NCBI RefSeq assembly: GCF_900188065.1
Contig: NZ_FZNQ01000002.1
Location: 1 to 64,000 of the forward strand
DNA from: Halorubrum vacuolatum
GTDB taxonomy: Archaea; Halobacteriota; Halobacteria; Halobacteriales; Haloferacaceae
DNA length: 64,000 nucleotides
Reading direction: 5' to 3'
Shown: piece after piece, positions 8,024 to 16,912 of the stretch
Layout: each line of letters begins with the position of its first letter
Position numbering within the stretch: the first letter of the stretch is position 1
Notes under the pieces: model-generated
Databases searched by the model: none
What the model saw: only the letters and a program-made list of their open reading frames with translations
Told to the model about the DNA's origin: nothing
Made by a program: the position numbers and the translations under genes

Positions 8024-10420
8024 GTGACCGATTCCCCGCCGTGGGCCGACGTGTTCGGCCATGAAGATCCCTACCCCGAACAGGCCGACGGGATAGCTGC
8101 CGCCATCGACGTCGCCGAGGAGGGCGGCTTCCTCGTGCTTGAGGGTGCCTGCGGGACCGGAAAGACGATGCTCGCGTTGACCGCCGGGCTCGACCGCGTT
8201 CGCGATCCGGACTCCCCGTTCGAGCGCGTCCTCGTGCTCACGAGCGTCAAGCAACAGCTCCGACAGTTCGAGACCGACCTCGGGACGATAAACGCGAACC
8301 TGCCCGACGGGTACGATCCGATCTCCGGGCTCACGCTCGTCGGTAAAGCCGATGTCTGCCCGTACGCCCGCGAGAACCGCGGCGGGATCGACGCCGAGAA
8401 CGTCTACGAGCGGTGTGAGGGGCTCCGTGAGCGCACCCGATCGCTCGTCGGCGAGGGCGGTGTCACCACCACGTCCAACCTGGTGAGCGAGGCGCGTGGG
8501 CAACAGGTCGGCCTGCTCGATTCGGGAGCGGATACCGCGTCGGCCTCCTATCTCACCGTCGATGGCGAACCGACTCCATATCGCCCGGAGACCGAGGAGT
8601 TCCGTGACACGGAGTTCTGTCCGTTTTACGCCGGCTTTCTCGATGACCTCCCGGAGGACGGAGATCCCTTGGAGGCCGTTCCGGTCGACCTCAGCGACGT
8701 CGGACACCTCGGGCCGACCGAGCTGGTCCGGCTCGCGGCCGGCCGCGGCTCCTGTCCACATTCGGTGATGGGGGCGCTCGTGCCGGAAGTCGAGGTCGTC
8801 ATCGGGAACTACTACCACGCCTTTGACCCCGTGACGACATCGACGTTCACCGGTGCGTTGCTCGATGAATCGACGTTCCTCGTCTGTGATGAAGCGCACA
8901 TGCTTGAGCCGCGCGTGCGCGACCTCGTGAGCGATGCGATCGCGGACACGAGCCTCCGGGATGCGACGACGGAGCTTACCCGAGTCATTCAGCCGGTCAC
9001 CTTCGAGGAGGACGGTGCGGACGCGGGGGAGGACGCGGACCTCGTTCGTGGCGAACTCGCCGAGACCGACGTGACGGTCGAGGAGATCGAAGAGTTCAGG
9101 GAGTTCTGTCACGACCTTCGAGCGGAACTCGACCGGCGCATCACCGACCATCTCGACCGGGAGCGTCCGGACTGGCGGGTATCGATGGACTCCCTTGAGG
9201 ACGTGGAGATCCCGCTTCGGGACCCCGAAGAACCGGCCGAGGACGCGATCACGGCGTGGGCGCGCCGTGCGGGATACGGCGACCGCGTCTGGGCGCGTGC
9301 CGCGACCGTCGGCGCGGTCGCCGGACGGATCTTGGACTCGCTTGAGGAGGAAGACAAAAAACGGGTCGCACCCGGCGTCGGTCGGACGCTCAACGCGTGG
9401 TATCGCGAGGGACACGAGGAGTTCTTCCGCGCCATCGACCTCGAACGGACCGTCGATGCGTCGGAACCGCCGGATTCCTGGCGACACGGCTACAACGCGA
9501 GCCTCGCGCTCTACAATTGCCTGCCGAGCGAACCGATCGGCGACCGGCTCGCGGAGTTCGGCGGCGGGGTGTTGATGAGCGCGACGCTTGAGCCGATGGA
9601 CGTCTTCCGTGCGGTGACCGGGCTCGACCATCTCGAACGCGCCGGTCGGCCCGTCGAGGAGCGGACGTACGGCCTGACGTTTCCCGAATCGAACCGTGCG
9701 AGCTTCGCGGTCGACGTGCCCAAGTTCATCCACGATAACCGCGGACCTCCAGGTGAGCGGAACGGGACCCGGCTCGCGCATCTCGACGCGACGGCACGGA
9801 TCGCCGCGCGTCCGGGGAACGTGCTCGTCGGAATGCCGAGCTACGCGGAGGCGACGTGGATGGCGGAGGCGTTGGGAGAACGGGTCGAAAAGCCCGTTCT
9901 GCTCGATGAATCCACCGGCGACCGTGCGACCGAGTCGTTAAAGGACGACTTCTTCGCCGGCGACGGAAAGGTGCTCGTCACCAGTCTCCGGGGGACGCTT
10001 ACGGAGGGTGTGGACTATCGGGGCGACCGGCTCTCGGCGGCGGTGGTCTGTGGCGTGCCCATCATCAATACGGCCCGCCCACGAACCCGTGCGGTAATCA
10101 CCGCCTACGACCGCCGCTTCGAGGACGGTTTCGAGACCGCGCTCACCGTCCCTGCGGTTCGAAAGGCCCGACAGGCGATCGGCCGGGTGATCCGTGGCCG
10201 TGAGGAACGAGGCGTCCGGGCCCTCCTCGATGCGAGATACGCCCGGGAGTCCTGGAACGGCGTGCGTGGGTACCTTCCGGAACACGAACGCGAGGAATTC
10301 ACGCCGGTGAGCCCGGACATGCTCGAGGTCGCGCTGGATCGATTCGAGGCGATCTACCGGGAACCCCTAACGAATCGGCAGCCGTCGTCTGACCATCAAG
10401 GAGTGCCTGAAGATCGGTGA
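8024..10420 (+). CDS. ATP-dependent DNA helicase, XPD/Rad3-DinG superfamily 2
   Basis: A 798-residue helicase. Walker A is EGACGTGKT about 45 residues in, and the DEAH-type Walker B is CDEAH. The late motif VI is QAIGRVIRGREERG. Between motifs I and II are Cys residues (including DVCPYAR and RGSCPHS) placed like the 4Fe-4S ligands of XPD. A GTG start at 8024 is preferred because a TATA-like CTTAAATT lies 24-31 bp upstream, giving a leaderless message; an upstream ATG at 7970 would put that TATA box inside the coding region. Probable role is 5'-3' unwinding in DNA repair; DinG-like activity is an alternative. Confidence 0.9.
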   Translation: MTDSPPWADVFGHEDPYPEQADGIAAAIDVAEEGGFLVLEGACGTGKTMLALTAGLDRVRDPDSPFERVLVLTSVKQQLRQFETDLGTINANLPDGYDPISGLTLVGKADVCPYARENRGGIDAENVYERCEGLRERTRSLVGEGGVTTTSNLVSEARGQQVGLLDSGADTASASYLTVDGEPTPYRPETEEFRDTEFCPFYAGFLDDLPEDGDPLEAVPVDLSDVGHLGPTELVRLAAGRGSCPHSVMGALVPEVEVVIGNYYHAFDPVTTSTFTGALLDESTFLVCDEAHMLEPRVRDLVSDAIADTSLRDATTELTRVIQPVTFEEDGADAGEDADLVRGELAETDVTVEEIEEFREFCHDLRAELDRRITDHLDRERPDWRVSMDSLEDVEIPLRDPEEPAEDAITAWARRAGYGDRVWARAATVGAVAGRILDSLEEEDKKRVAPGVGRTLNAWYREGHEEFFRAIDLERTVDASEPPDSWRHGYNASLALYNCLPSEPIGDRLAEFGGGVLMSATLEPMDVFRAVTGLDHLERAGRPVEERTYGLTFPESNRASFAVDVPKFIHDNRGPPGERNGTRLAHLDATARIAARPGNVLVGMPSYAEATWMAEALGERVEKPVLLDESTGDRATESLKDDFFAGDGKVLVTSLRGTLTEGVDYRGDRLSAAVVCGVPIINTARPRTRAVITAYDRRFEDGFETALTVPAVRKARQAIGRVIRGREERGVRALLDARYARESWNGVRGYLPEHEREEFTPVSPDMLEVALDRFEAIYREPLTNRQPSSDHQGVPEDR

Positions 10421-10481
10421 GCCGACGTTACCCCCACATCAAGCGGCGCATAACTAAGGTGTATGTACCGGACAGATACCT

Positions 10482-10634
10482 ATGGTACAGGCCGACACCC
10501 ACCACCGATATCACGTCGTTTGTCGCGAGTGCCGCACCGAGAAGGTGTTCGAATCCGCGGCCGCGGCGGAGTCGTTCACACGACGACACGCCGAGGCGAC
10601 CGAACATATTGTGGTCTATGAACCCATCGAGTGA
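10482..10634 (+). CDS. Small 50-residue protein, possible zinc-knuckle
   Basis: A short ORF beginning MVQADTHHRYHVVCRECRTE and ending in VVYEPIE. A His-rich start is followed by one CxxC, then a helix rich in Ala/Glu and an RRH segment, so a metal site of two Cys and two His is conceivable. An AT-rich CATAACTAAG about 30 bp upstream can serve as TATA box. It starts 61 bp after the helicase and ends 30 bp before the convergent aminotransferase. Codon use (strong G/C third positions) matches the neighbours. Function unknown. Confidence 0.7.
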   Translation: MVQADTHHRYHVVCRECRTEKVFESAAAAESFTRRHAEATEHIVVYEPIE

Positions 10635-10664
10635 TCCGGGAGCGCCTACGCCAGTGACGAGGGG

Positions 10665-11726
10665 CTACTCGGTCACCGCGGCGAACGCGTCCATCGTCTC
10701 CTCGACCCGGTCGAGACGTGCGGCGTGACCCATGTGTCCGATCCGAAGGATGTCGTTCGCGAGGTCACCGAGGCCCGTAGCGAGGGTGATGTCGTGCTCG
10801 TTCCGGATCCGACGCTGGACGTGCTCCGCCTCGCCCGGCAGGCGGAGGGCGGTGACGGTCGGCGAGCTTCGCTGCGGGTCGGGATAGAGCGGAACACCGA
10901 TCTCGCCTGCACGCTCACGGCAGTAGTCGGCCACACGCTCGTGCCGTTCGTACGTTTCCTGGAGGCCCTCCTCGCGAAGCAGCGCGAGCGCCTCCCGGAG
11001 GGCGACCACGTTGGTCGTCAGATGGGTGTAGGGGAAGCCGTCGGTCGTGTGACGCCACGGGAGGAAGTTGGTGTACAGCGAGGTCGGCTCCCGCGCCTCC
11101 ATCGCCTCCCACGTTCGATCGGAGATCGCGGCGGTGGTCAGGCCGGGCGGCGCGCTGAAACACTTCTGTGAGGCCCCGAGACAGACATCGATCCGGTCGG
11201 TCGGAACCGGAACACCGCCGGGCGAGGAGACGGCGTCGACGACCGTGAGGACCTCGTATTCCTCGAACAGGTCAAGCGCCGGGTCGAGGTCGTTGAGGGT
11301 CCCTGTCGGCGTCTCACAGTGGACCATCGTGGCGACCGTGAACGTCCCGTCCGCTAACGCCGCTTCGAGTTCCTGGATCGGAAGCGGTTCGTCGTATCCC
11401 GTCGTCACCAGTGTCGGCTCCCCACCGTACGATTCGACGAGGTCGGCGAAGCCGTCCCCGTAGAGTCCGTTCGAGAGACAGAGGACCTCCGTGCCGGGTT
11501 CGACGAGTGACGCGACGGCGGCTTCGAGCCCGAGGATCCCCTCGCCGCCGGGAACGACGACGTCGTGGGAGTCGGCGTCGGCGATCCCGTAAATCGCTTC
11601 CAGATCGGTCACCACATCGCCATAGATCCCCTGAAACCGTGGATCGACGTCCGGATTTATCAACTCCGCAGCCATCGCCTCGCGGACGGGTTCTGGGACC
11701 GCGGTCGGCCCCGGCGTCATGAGCAT
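10665..11726 (-). CDS. Class V aminotransferase (alanine-glyoxylate / serine-pyruvate type)
   Basis: A 353-residue PLP enzyme. The start TPGPTAVPEPV is typical of the alanine-glyoxylate/serine-pyruvate branch, where the Pro-Gly-Pro loop contacts substrate. The PLP-anchoring Lys is in CLGASQKCFSAPPG, preceded by the cofactor-binding VVDAVSSPGGVP segment with its Asp. The amino donor cannot be fixed from sequence. The second Met (MTPGP) may be the real start, because many relatives begin there. It is divergent from the CinA-type gene. Confidence 0.9.
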   Translation of the reverse strand: MLMTPGPTAVPEPVREAMAAELINPDVDPRFQGIYGDVVTDLEAIYGIADADSHDVVVPGGEGILGLEAAVASLVEPGTEVLCLSNGLYGDGFADLVESYGGEPTLVTTGYDEPLPIQELEAALADGTFTVATMVHCETPTGTLNDLDPALDLFEEYEVLTVVDAVSSPGGVPVPTDRIDVCLGASQKCFSAPPGLTTAAISDRTWEAMEAREPTSLYTNFLPWRHTTDGFPYTHLTTNVVALREALALLREEGLQETYERHERVADYCRERAGEIGVPLYPDPQRSSPTVTALRLPGEAEHVQRRIRNEHDITLATGLGDLANDILRIGHMGHAARLDRVEETMDAFAAVTE

Positions 11727-11821
11727 ACCCGATGGGCGGGCCGGGAGGGTATATAAGGGACGGGTCGCCGTCGACGATCGGTTTCGGACGGGCTTTTATC
11801 GGTCGTACACGTTATCAGGGT

Positions 11822-12574
11822 ATGCAGGTGGCGCTGATCACGGTCGGCGACGAGTTGCTCTCCGGCGACACGGTGAACACGAACGCGAACTGGCTTGCCG
11901 GACGGCTCGCGGAACGCGGCGCGCGGGTCGACAGGATCCTCTCGCTGCCCGACGATCGGGCGGTTATCGCCGACCACGTTCGCGAGTACGCCGACGGGTT
12001 CGACGCCGTCATCGTGACCGGCGGGATCGGCGGGACGCCGGATGACGTAACGATGGAAGCGGTCGCTGACGCCTTCGATCGGGGACTGGCTTCAACGGAG
12101 ACGACGCGAGCCGCGGTGGAGGAGCGGCTCGCCGAGATCCGTGAGCGGGTCCCGAACCGTGACCTCGCGGTCGATACAGAAGCCGAGGCGGCGATCCCGA
12201 CGGGAGCCCGTCCGCTTTTAAATGAAGCGGGGCTGGCCCCGGGCTGTGTCCTCGAGAACGTCTACGTGATGCCGGGGATCCCGGGGGAACTGAAGTCGAT
12301 GTTCGACGGCGTCGCCGAGGAGTTCTCCGGCGATCGCACCTCGCGGTTTCTCTACACCGTCGAACCGGAGGCGAACATCATCCCGGCGTTGCGGGAGGCG
12401 ATGGAGCGGTTCGACGTCGTCGTGGGTTGTTATCCGGACCGCGAAAAGCGACATAACCGGTTGAAGATCACGGCGACGGACGCGGAAACCGTCGAAGACG
12501 CGAGCGAGTGGTTGCTGGCGAACGTGAACGCGAGCGAGACGCCGGTGGCTCGCGACTGGGGCGGAGAGGAGTGA
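11822..12574 (+). CDS. Molybdopterin-binding / CinA N-terminal domain protein
   Basis: A 250-residue protein of the MoaB/MogA fold. Typical elements are VGDELLSGDTVNTN at the N-terminus and VIVTGGIGGTPDDVT, the loop that binds molybdopterin or a nucleotide diphosphate. The amidase C-terminal domain of full CinA is absent, so this is the stand-alone archaeal form. CinA N-domains can act as ADP-ribose or nicotinamide-nucleotide pyrophosphatases; which activity applies here is unknown. The start is set at MQVALITVGDE. A TATA-like CTTTTATCGG lies about 30 bp upstream. Confidence 0.88.
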   Translation: MQVALITVGDELLSGDTVNTNANWLAGRLAERGARVDRILSLPDDRAVIADHVREYADGFDAVIVTGGIGGTPDDVTMEAVADAFDRGLASTETTRAAVEERLAEIRERVPNRDLAVDTEAEAAIPTGARPLLNEAGLAPGCVLENVYVMPGIPGELKSMFDGVAEEFSGDRTSRFLYTVEPEANIIPALREAMERFDVVVGCYPDREKRHNRLKITATDAETVEDASEWLLANVNASETPVARDWGGEE

Positions 12575-12576
12575 CG

Positions 12577-12612
12577 GTTTTTATAAACACGAGCGACACC
12601 CGGTATAAAAAC
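12577..12612. terminator. Bidirectional inverted-repeat terminator between convergent genes
   Basis: A perfect 9-bp inverted repeat (GTTTTTATA at 12577-12585 and TATAAAAAC at 12604-12612) lies just after the CinA-type stop and before the stop of the opposite-strand MFS gene. Each transcript would end with a U-rich stretch, consistent with a shared terminator. Confidence 0.6.
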
Positions 12613-12637
12613 GGGCGATAGCGTTTATACGCACGCC

Positions 12638-13843
12638 TCAACGAGCGCGGAGCGAGAGGACGGCGGCGACGATCACACACACGGCCGCCGCGCCCGCAAG
12701 CGCAAGAAATAGCGCGGGTTCGCCCCCAAGCGTGAGCGCCGCGCCGCCGATCGAGGCCCCAAGCGCGCCGAACCCGAACGTCCCGAGATAGGTGTATCCG
12801 AAGGAGATGCCGTGGTGTTCAGCGGGGGCGTGCTCGGCGACGAGCGTCTGTGTGATGGGTGCAACCGCGTAGATGGTGAACCCGAGCAGCCCGCAGACCG
12901 CGAGTAACGGAATAACCCCGGCCGCACTCGCCGGGAGGAACCCAAGCGTCCCCACGATGACGGCGAGCAGGAGGGCGATGAGTATCCGGTCGGGTCGATG
13001 GCGGTCGCTCAGCCGACCGCCTGCGTACTGGCCGATCACGCCGACGAGCAGCAGCGCCGAGTAGGCGAACTGGTCGGCATCGATCGTCTCCCCGCCGACG
13101 GTCACGGGTTGAAAGACCGTTACTCGGGAGAGCACGTCCGGGAGGAACGTGAAGAACCCACGGTAGAAGATCCCGTAGGTCAACACGACCGCGAAGACGA
13201 CGAGGAAGCCGCTCGTGAACAGCACGCGGGAGTCCGCGAGGAACTCACGCGGGGTGCTTACCGAGCTCGCCCGTTCGGCGTCGACCGCGGCCCGCTCGTC
13301 GAACGCCGAAAACGCGCCGACGAGCGGCACCGCAAGCGCGGGCAGGGCGAGCGCGAGCATCACGGGTCGCCAGTCGAAGACCGCGAGCGCGAGGAGGACC
13401 GCGAGTGGCCCGATCACCGTCCCGAGGCTCCCGGCCGCGCCGTGATAGCCGAGCACGGTGCCGCGTTGGTCGGCCCCCCGACTGATAAGGGCGAGCGCGG
13501 CGGGGTGGTAGATACTTGCGGCGACACCCCACGCGGCGAGGCCGACGAGCACCGCGGGCAACGTTCCCACGAGCGCCATCAGCGCGAGCGCGAGCCCCAT
13601 GCCGCCCGCCGACAGCGAGACCAATCGGCGGGCGGGATAGCGGTCCGCCAACACGCCGGCGATGGGCGAGCCGACCCCGACCAGCCCGAACGCGACGCCG
13701 AGGGCGAGTCCCCATGCGAACGTCGAGAGATCGAAGACGGCGAGCCAGACGACGAGAAAGACCGGAATGGAGAGCTCGTGGCCGTGAAAGACGCCGTGGC
13801 CGACCATCGTGAATCGGGCGATGCCGCCGTCGTTGCCGTTCAT
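12638..13843 (-). CDS. Major facilitator superfamily transporter
   Basis: A 401-residue, 12-helix carrier. The signature loop between helices 2 and 3 is visible as GVLADRYPARRLV. The second half repeats the pattern with GGRLSDRHRPDRI. Helices 7-12 follow a polar central loop (about residues 185-205). Its closest recognisable pattern is the fosmidomycin-resistance/arabinose-efflux type, suggesting proton-coupled efflux, but the substrate is unknown. It shares a short divergent promoter region with the geranylgeranyl reductase homologue. Confidence 0.88.
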   Translation of the reverse strand: MNGNDGGIARFTMVGHGVFHGHELSIPVFLVVWLAVFDLSTFAWGLALGVAFGLVGVGSPIAGVLADRYPARRLVSLSAGGMGLALALMALVGTLPAVLVGLAAWGVAASIYHPAALALISRGADQRGTVLGYHGAAGSLGTVIGPLAVLLALAVFDWRPVMLALALPALAVPLVGAFSAFDERAAVDAERASSVSTPREFLADSRVLFTSGFLVVFAVVLTYGIFYRGFFTFLPDVLSRVTVFQPVTVGGETIDADQFAYSALLLVGVIGQYAGGRLSDRHRPDRILIALLLAVIVGTLGFLPASAAGVIPLLAVCGLLGFTIYAVAPITQTLVAEHAPAEHHGISFGYTYLGTFGFGALGASIGGAALTLGGEPALFLALAGAAAVCVIVAAVLSLRAR

Positions 13844-13920
13844 CCCTTCGAGGATTCATTTCGGTCCATAAAAAACGCGAGGACCGTGAGATTAATACTA
13901 AGACGGAGACCTCTCGGGAT

Positions 13921-15309
13921 ATGGAACGAGTAGACGTCGCGATCGTGGGCGGCGGGCCCGGCGGAGCCGCCGCGGCACATGCGGCCGCGGAGGCCGGTGC
14001 CGACGCGCTCGTCCTCGAGAAGGGCGTTCCGCGGGCCGACCGTGAGGAGATCGGGCCGGACTCGACGGACGCTGCCGGCATCCTCGATTACTGGGTCGAC
14101 ATTATGGGGATCCATCCCGACGAGTTCGACGAGGGGGTCCTCCAGTGTAAGTTGAACCGCGCGGAGTTTCGGGGGCCCGACACGCAGGCGACGCTGTACT
14201 CGACGGGGATCGAGTCCTCCTACGACCACTTCGGCTACACTTTCCACCGCGCACGGTTCGACGACTGGATGCGGGAGCGGGCCGAGGACGCCGGTGCGGA
14301 GTATCGTGTCGGTGCGTCCGTCCGAGACGTACGGAGCGACCTCGACGTTCACCCGGACGGTTCGGAGCCACGACACGTCGTCGAACTCGCCTCCGGCGAC
14401 GAGGTCGGCGCCGACTTCGTCGTCCTCGCGGACGGGCCACAGCGAACCGTCACGAACCGCGTGCTCGACCGGTTCCTTCCGGACGGCTCGAAGGCGTCGG
14501 AGCGGCTCGCGTCCCACGACGTCAACCATATCGCCTATCAGGAGTATCGCCGGGTGCCCGAGGAAGTCTATGAGGAGGTCGACGACGCCATCGTCTTCTG
14601 GTGGGGCGTAATGCCCGGCGAGACGGCTTATCCCTGGATCTTCCCGAATCAGGATCGCGTCTGCCGGATCGGGTTGACGATGCCCATCGGGCTCGACATC
14701 GACGACTTCGATCGGGAGGCGTATCACCTCCTCACGCCGGAGGACGAGTCCATTCCGAAGGGCTCGGAGTATATCCGCCGACTGCTCGAATGGCAGTACG
14801 GCGACGAGTACGACGTCGACGAGGCGTTCCCGCTCGTCGAGGATGCGGGCAAGCGTGGCGGAACGGAGACGTACGCGATCTCCTCGACACGGCCGATCGA
14901 TTCGCCGACGAAAGCCGGGGTCGCCGTCGTCGGCGGCGCGATGGGAACGACCTCGGCGTTCCATGAGGGTGGCGACCACGTCGCCGTTCGGACGGGCGCG
15001 ATCGCCGGCGAGTTGGCCGCCCGCGGCGACATGGCCGCGTACAACCGACGCTGGAAGGAGGCGATCGGCGACGAGATCGTTCGGAACGTGACGATGGCGG
15101 ACGCCGTGGCCGACTACGACCCCGACGACTGGAACCGGATCATCGGCGCGGCGGACGCGATGCTCGCCGCCGAGACGGGCGACGGACTACTTTCACAGCC
15201 ATACCGCTCCGGCTGGGAGTCGGCCAAGTTGCTGTTGACCTATAAGTGGCTCAAACGACGGACGAAACGGAACTACGTCGGCATCGACGAGGACGAATAC
15301 GTCTACTGA
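13921..15309 (+). CDS. Geranylgeranyl reductase family flavoprotein
   Basis: A 462-residue FAD enzyme. It starts with the dinucleotide-binding VAIVGGGPGGAAAAHAA motif, has the conserved FHRARFDDWM segment that contacts FAD, and contains PWIFPNQDRVCRIG and a GGAMGTTSAFHEGG second FAD motif. Family members hydrogenate geranylgeranyl chains of archaeal lipids (digeranylgeranylglycerophospholipid reductase) or related isoprenoids such as menaquinone side chains. Haloarchaea carry several paralogues, so the exact lipid is inferred. The start ATG directly follows an ATTAATACTAAG promoter-like region. Confidence 0.88.
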   Translation: MERVDVAIVGGGPGGAAAAHAAAEAGADALVLEKGVPRADREEIGPDSTDAAGILDYWVDIMGIHPDEFDEGVLQCKLNRAEFRGPDTQATLYSTGIESSYDHFGYTFHRARFDDWMRERAEDAGAEYRVGASVRDVRSDLDVHPDGSEPRHVVELASGDEVGADFVVLADGPQRTVTNRVLDRFLPDGSKASERLASHDVNHIAYQEYRRVPEEVYEEVDDAIVFWWGVMPGETAYPWIFPNQDRVCRIGLTMPIGLDIDDFDREAYHLLTPEDESIPKGSEYIRRLLEWQYGDEYDVDEAFPLVEDAGKRGGTETYAISSTRPIDSPTKAGVAVVGGAMGTTSAFHEGGDHVAVRTGAIAGELAARGDMAAYNRRWKEAIGDEIVRNVTMADAVADYDPDDWNRIIGAADAMLAAETGDGLLSQPYRSGWESAKLLLTYKWLKRRTKRNYVGIDEDEYVY

Positions 15310-15343
15310 TCCGAGGTGGTGTTGCGTCTTTGGACTCGGTCGA

Positions 15344-16453
15344 CTACCGAACAACGGGCGCGTGAAGCGCGAGTGGATCGCTCGGAACGCCCTCGAGATC
15401 GACCGGCGTCACTTCGTGGGTCGGCCATCGACCGGTCTTCGTGAGCGTCTCGATCCGATCGGCGGCGACGAGGTGGGTGTCCTCGCTTTTCGTTCCCTGC
15501 ACCGTCGGGTTCCACGCATAGCCCATCGGCGTGTGGACGGGATCGGCTCCGTCGGGGGTGGCGATCCACTCCCGACCGGCGTACCCTGCCGCCCCACCCT
15601 GATGATGATGGGTCCATTCCTCGGGAAACCCGACCGCCTCGTACGCGGACCGGATCGCCGTGAAGACGTCGCCCGCGGTGTTTTCCCCGAGATCGCCACG
15701 GGCGGCCGCCTGCGTCGCGGCGAGCGCGGTGGCCTCGACGCGGGCCGCGGCTCGATGGCGTCGCTCGAACCACTCCGGCGGGTCGAAGGCCACGGTTCTG
15801 GTGAGCGAGGCGTATAACCCGTCGCGCTCGGCGGTGATCGATATCAGTGCGTAGTCGCCGAGCCGTGCATCGGTCGGGGTGTAGTGGCGGTACGTTTGAG
15901 CGCGTTCGGCCCCACCGACGAGCACGACGGGGGTGTTCACGTCCCGGGAGGCCAACGCGATCTGGATGCCCGCTTTAACCTCGTATTCGGGGTCATCGGG
16001 TTCGAGGTTGCGGCAGACCGTTTCGACCGCGATGGCGGCCTCACGGCCCAGTTCGCGATAGCGTTCGACATCGTCGTCGGTGAGTGGCTGTCGAAGTTCG
16101 GTCGGATCGATCGTCTCGAAACCCGGAACCGGAAAGTCGGCGGCGGCGGGCGTGGGCGATCGCGCAGCGACCGCCTCGGCGAGTGAGTCGGCGTACCACG
16201 GGAAGGCGTCGACGGTGACCGCCGACGGCAGCTCCTCCTCGGCGAGCCGGTCGGCCTCGATGCTGTCGGTCACCACTCGAAACGTGCCGTCATAGCCGGC
16301 GGCGGCGATCCCGATATCCGCGTCGGCATCAACGACGTTGTCGCCCCCGACGAGCCACGCGAACCCGTTGGGGCGGGCGAACCACACCGCCTCCAGCCCC
16401 CGCGAGGTGAGGTACTCATCGAGCCGATCGGCGCGGGCGGAGAGGTCGACCAT
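15344..16453 (-). CDS. M24 (Xaa-Pro aminopeptidase/creatinase-fold) protein lacking metal ligands
   Basis: A 369-residue protein with a creatinase N-domain (about 1-130) and a pita-bread M24 domain. In active M24 peptidases the metals are held by Asp, Asp, His, Glu, Glu. Here the first two Asp positions read SITAERDGLY and SLTRT, so both seem replaced. A His-rich HHHQGG motif and a terminal KSEDT remain. This matches a divergent non-metallo subgroup comparable with creatinase rather than prolidase. Actual substrate is unknown. It converges with the flavoprotein gene. Confidence 0.85.
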   Translation of the reverse strand: MVDLSARADRLDEYLTSRGLEAVWFARPNGFAWLVGGDNVVDADADIGIAAAGYDGTFRVVTDSIEADRLAEEELPSAVTVDAFPWYADSLAEAVAARSPTPAAADFPVPGFETIDPTELRQPLTDDDVERYRELGREAAIAVETVCRNLEPDDPEYEVKAGIQIALASRDVNTPVVLVGGAERAQTYRHYTPTDARLGDYALISITAERDGLYASLTRTVAFDPPEWFERRHRAAARVEATALAATQAAARGDLGENTAGDVFTAIRSAYEAVGFPEEWTHHHQGGAAGYAGREWIATPDGADPVHTPMGYAWNPTVQGTKSEDTHLVAADRIETLTKTGRWPTHEVTPVDLEGVPSDPLALHAPVVR

Positions 16454-16619
16454 ATCGAGGTCTGTGAACGGGGTGGATAAAAACGGACGGAAGCGCCCGC
16501 GTGAAGCCTCGCACGGTCGACCGTCGCGGTGTGTGTGAGAAAATCACCACACGGGCCCCCGATCCGAAAGGTTCAATTACGTCCCACGGAAATCGATGAA
16601 TGCGTAAGCAAGCCCACTC

Positions 16620-16694
16620 GGGTTGGTAGTCTAGTCCGGTTATGACACCTCCTTGACATGGAGGAGGCCGGCAGTTCAAATCTGCCCCAACCCA
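16620..16694 (+). tRNA. tRNA-Val (anticodon GAC)
   Basis: A full cloverleaf in 75 nt. Acceptor strands GGGTTGG and CCAACCC pair, with discriminator A. The anticodon stem CCTCC/GGAGG encloses TTGACAT, giving anticodon GAC. The T arm GGCAG-TTCAAAT-CTGCC is perfect. CCA is not encoded and there is no intron. Confidence 0.96.
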
Positions 16695-16912
16695 CTTACT
16701 TCCACACTGTACATCACTGAGCAGCGCAACCACGATCCTCTTGTGGAGGCCGGCATCCGCACCGAGCGCAGCGAGGTGCGGGCTCGGACGGCTTGCCGTC
16801 CGGTGGGTCAAACCCGTCCCGGTCTGTTTTTTACCGAGATCACATTCCCCAAGCAGTGTGCGGAGACTGCCGTCGATGATCGAAGCGGAACAGCGAACGG
16901 GGGAGCCTGTCC
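16695..16912. other. Intergenic region downstream of tRNA-Val
   Basis: No gene is seen in this 218-bp stretch. It holds several small hairpins (for example CGGACGGCTTGCCGTCCG near 16786-16803) and a T6 run near 16826-16831. An 11-bp piece of the tRNA variable/T-arm region (16663-16673) recurs at 16745-16755. An ORF on the other strand that spans the tRNA was disregarded. Confidence 0.5.

Noticed and set aside
16416-16811. 131-codon minus-strand ORF across tRNA-Val
   Set aside because: It spans an intact tRNA gene and the start of the M24 gene; its composition is Arg/Pro-rich, as in antisense frames of GC-rich DNA.
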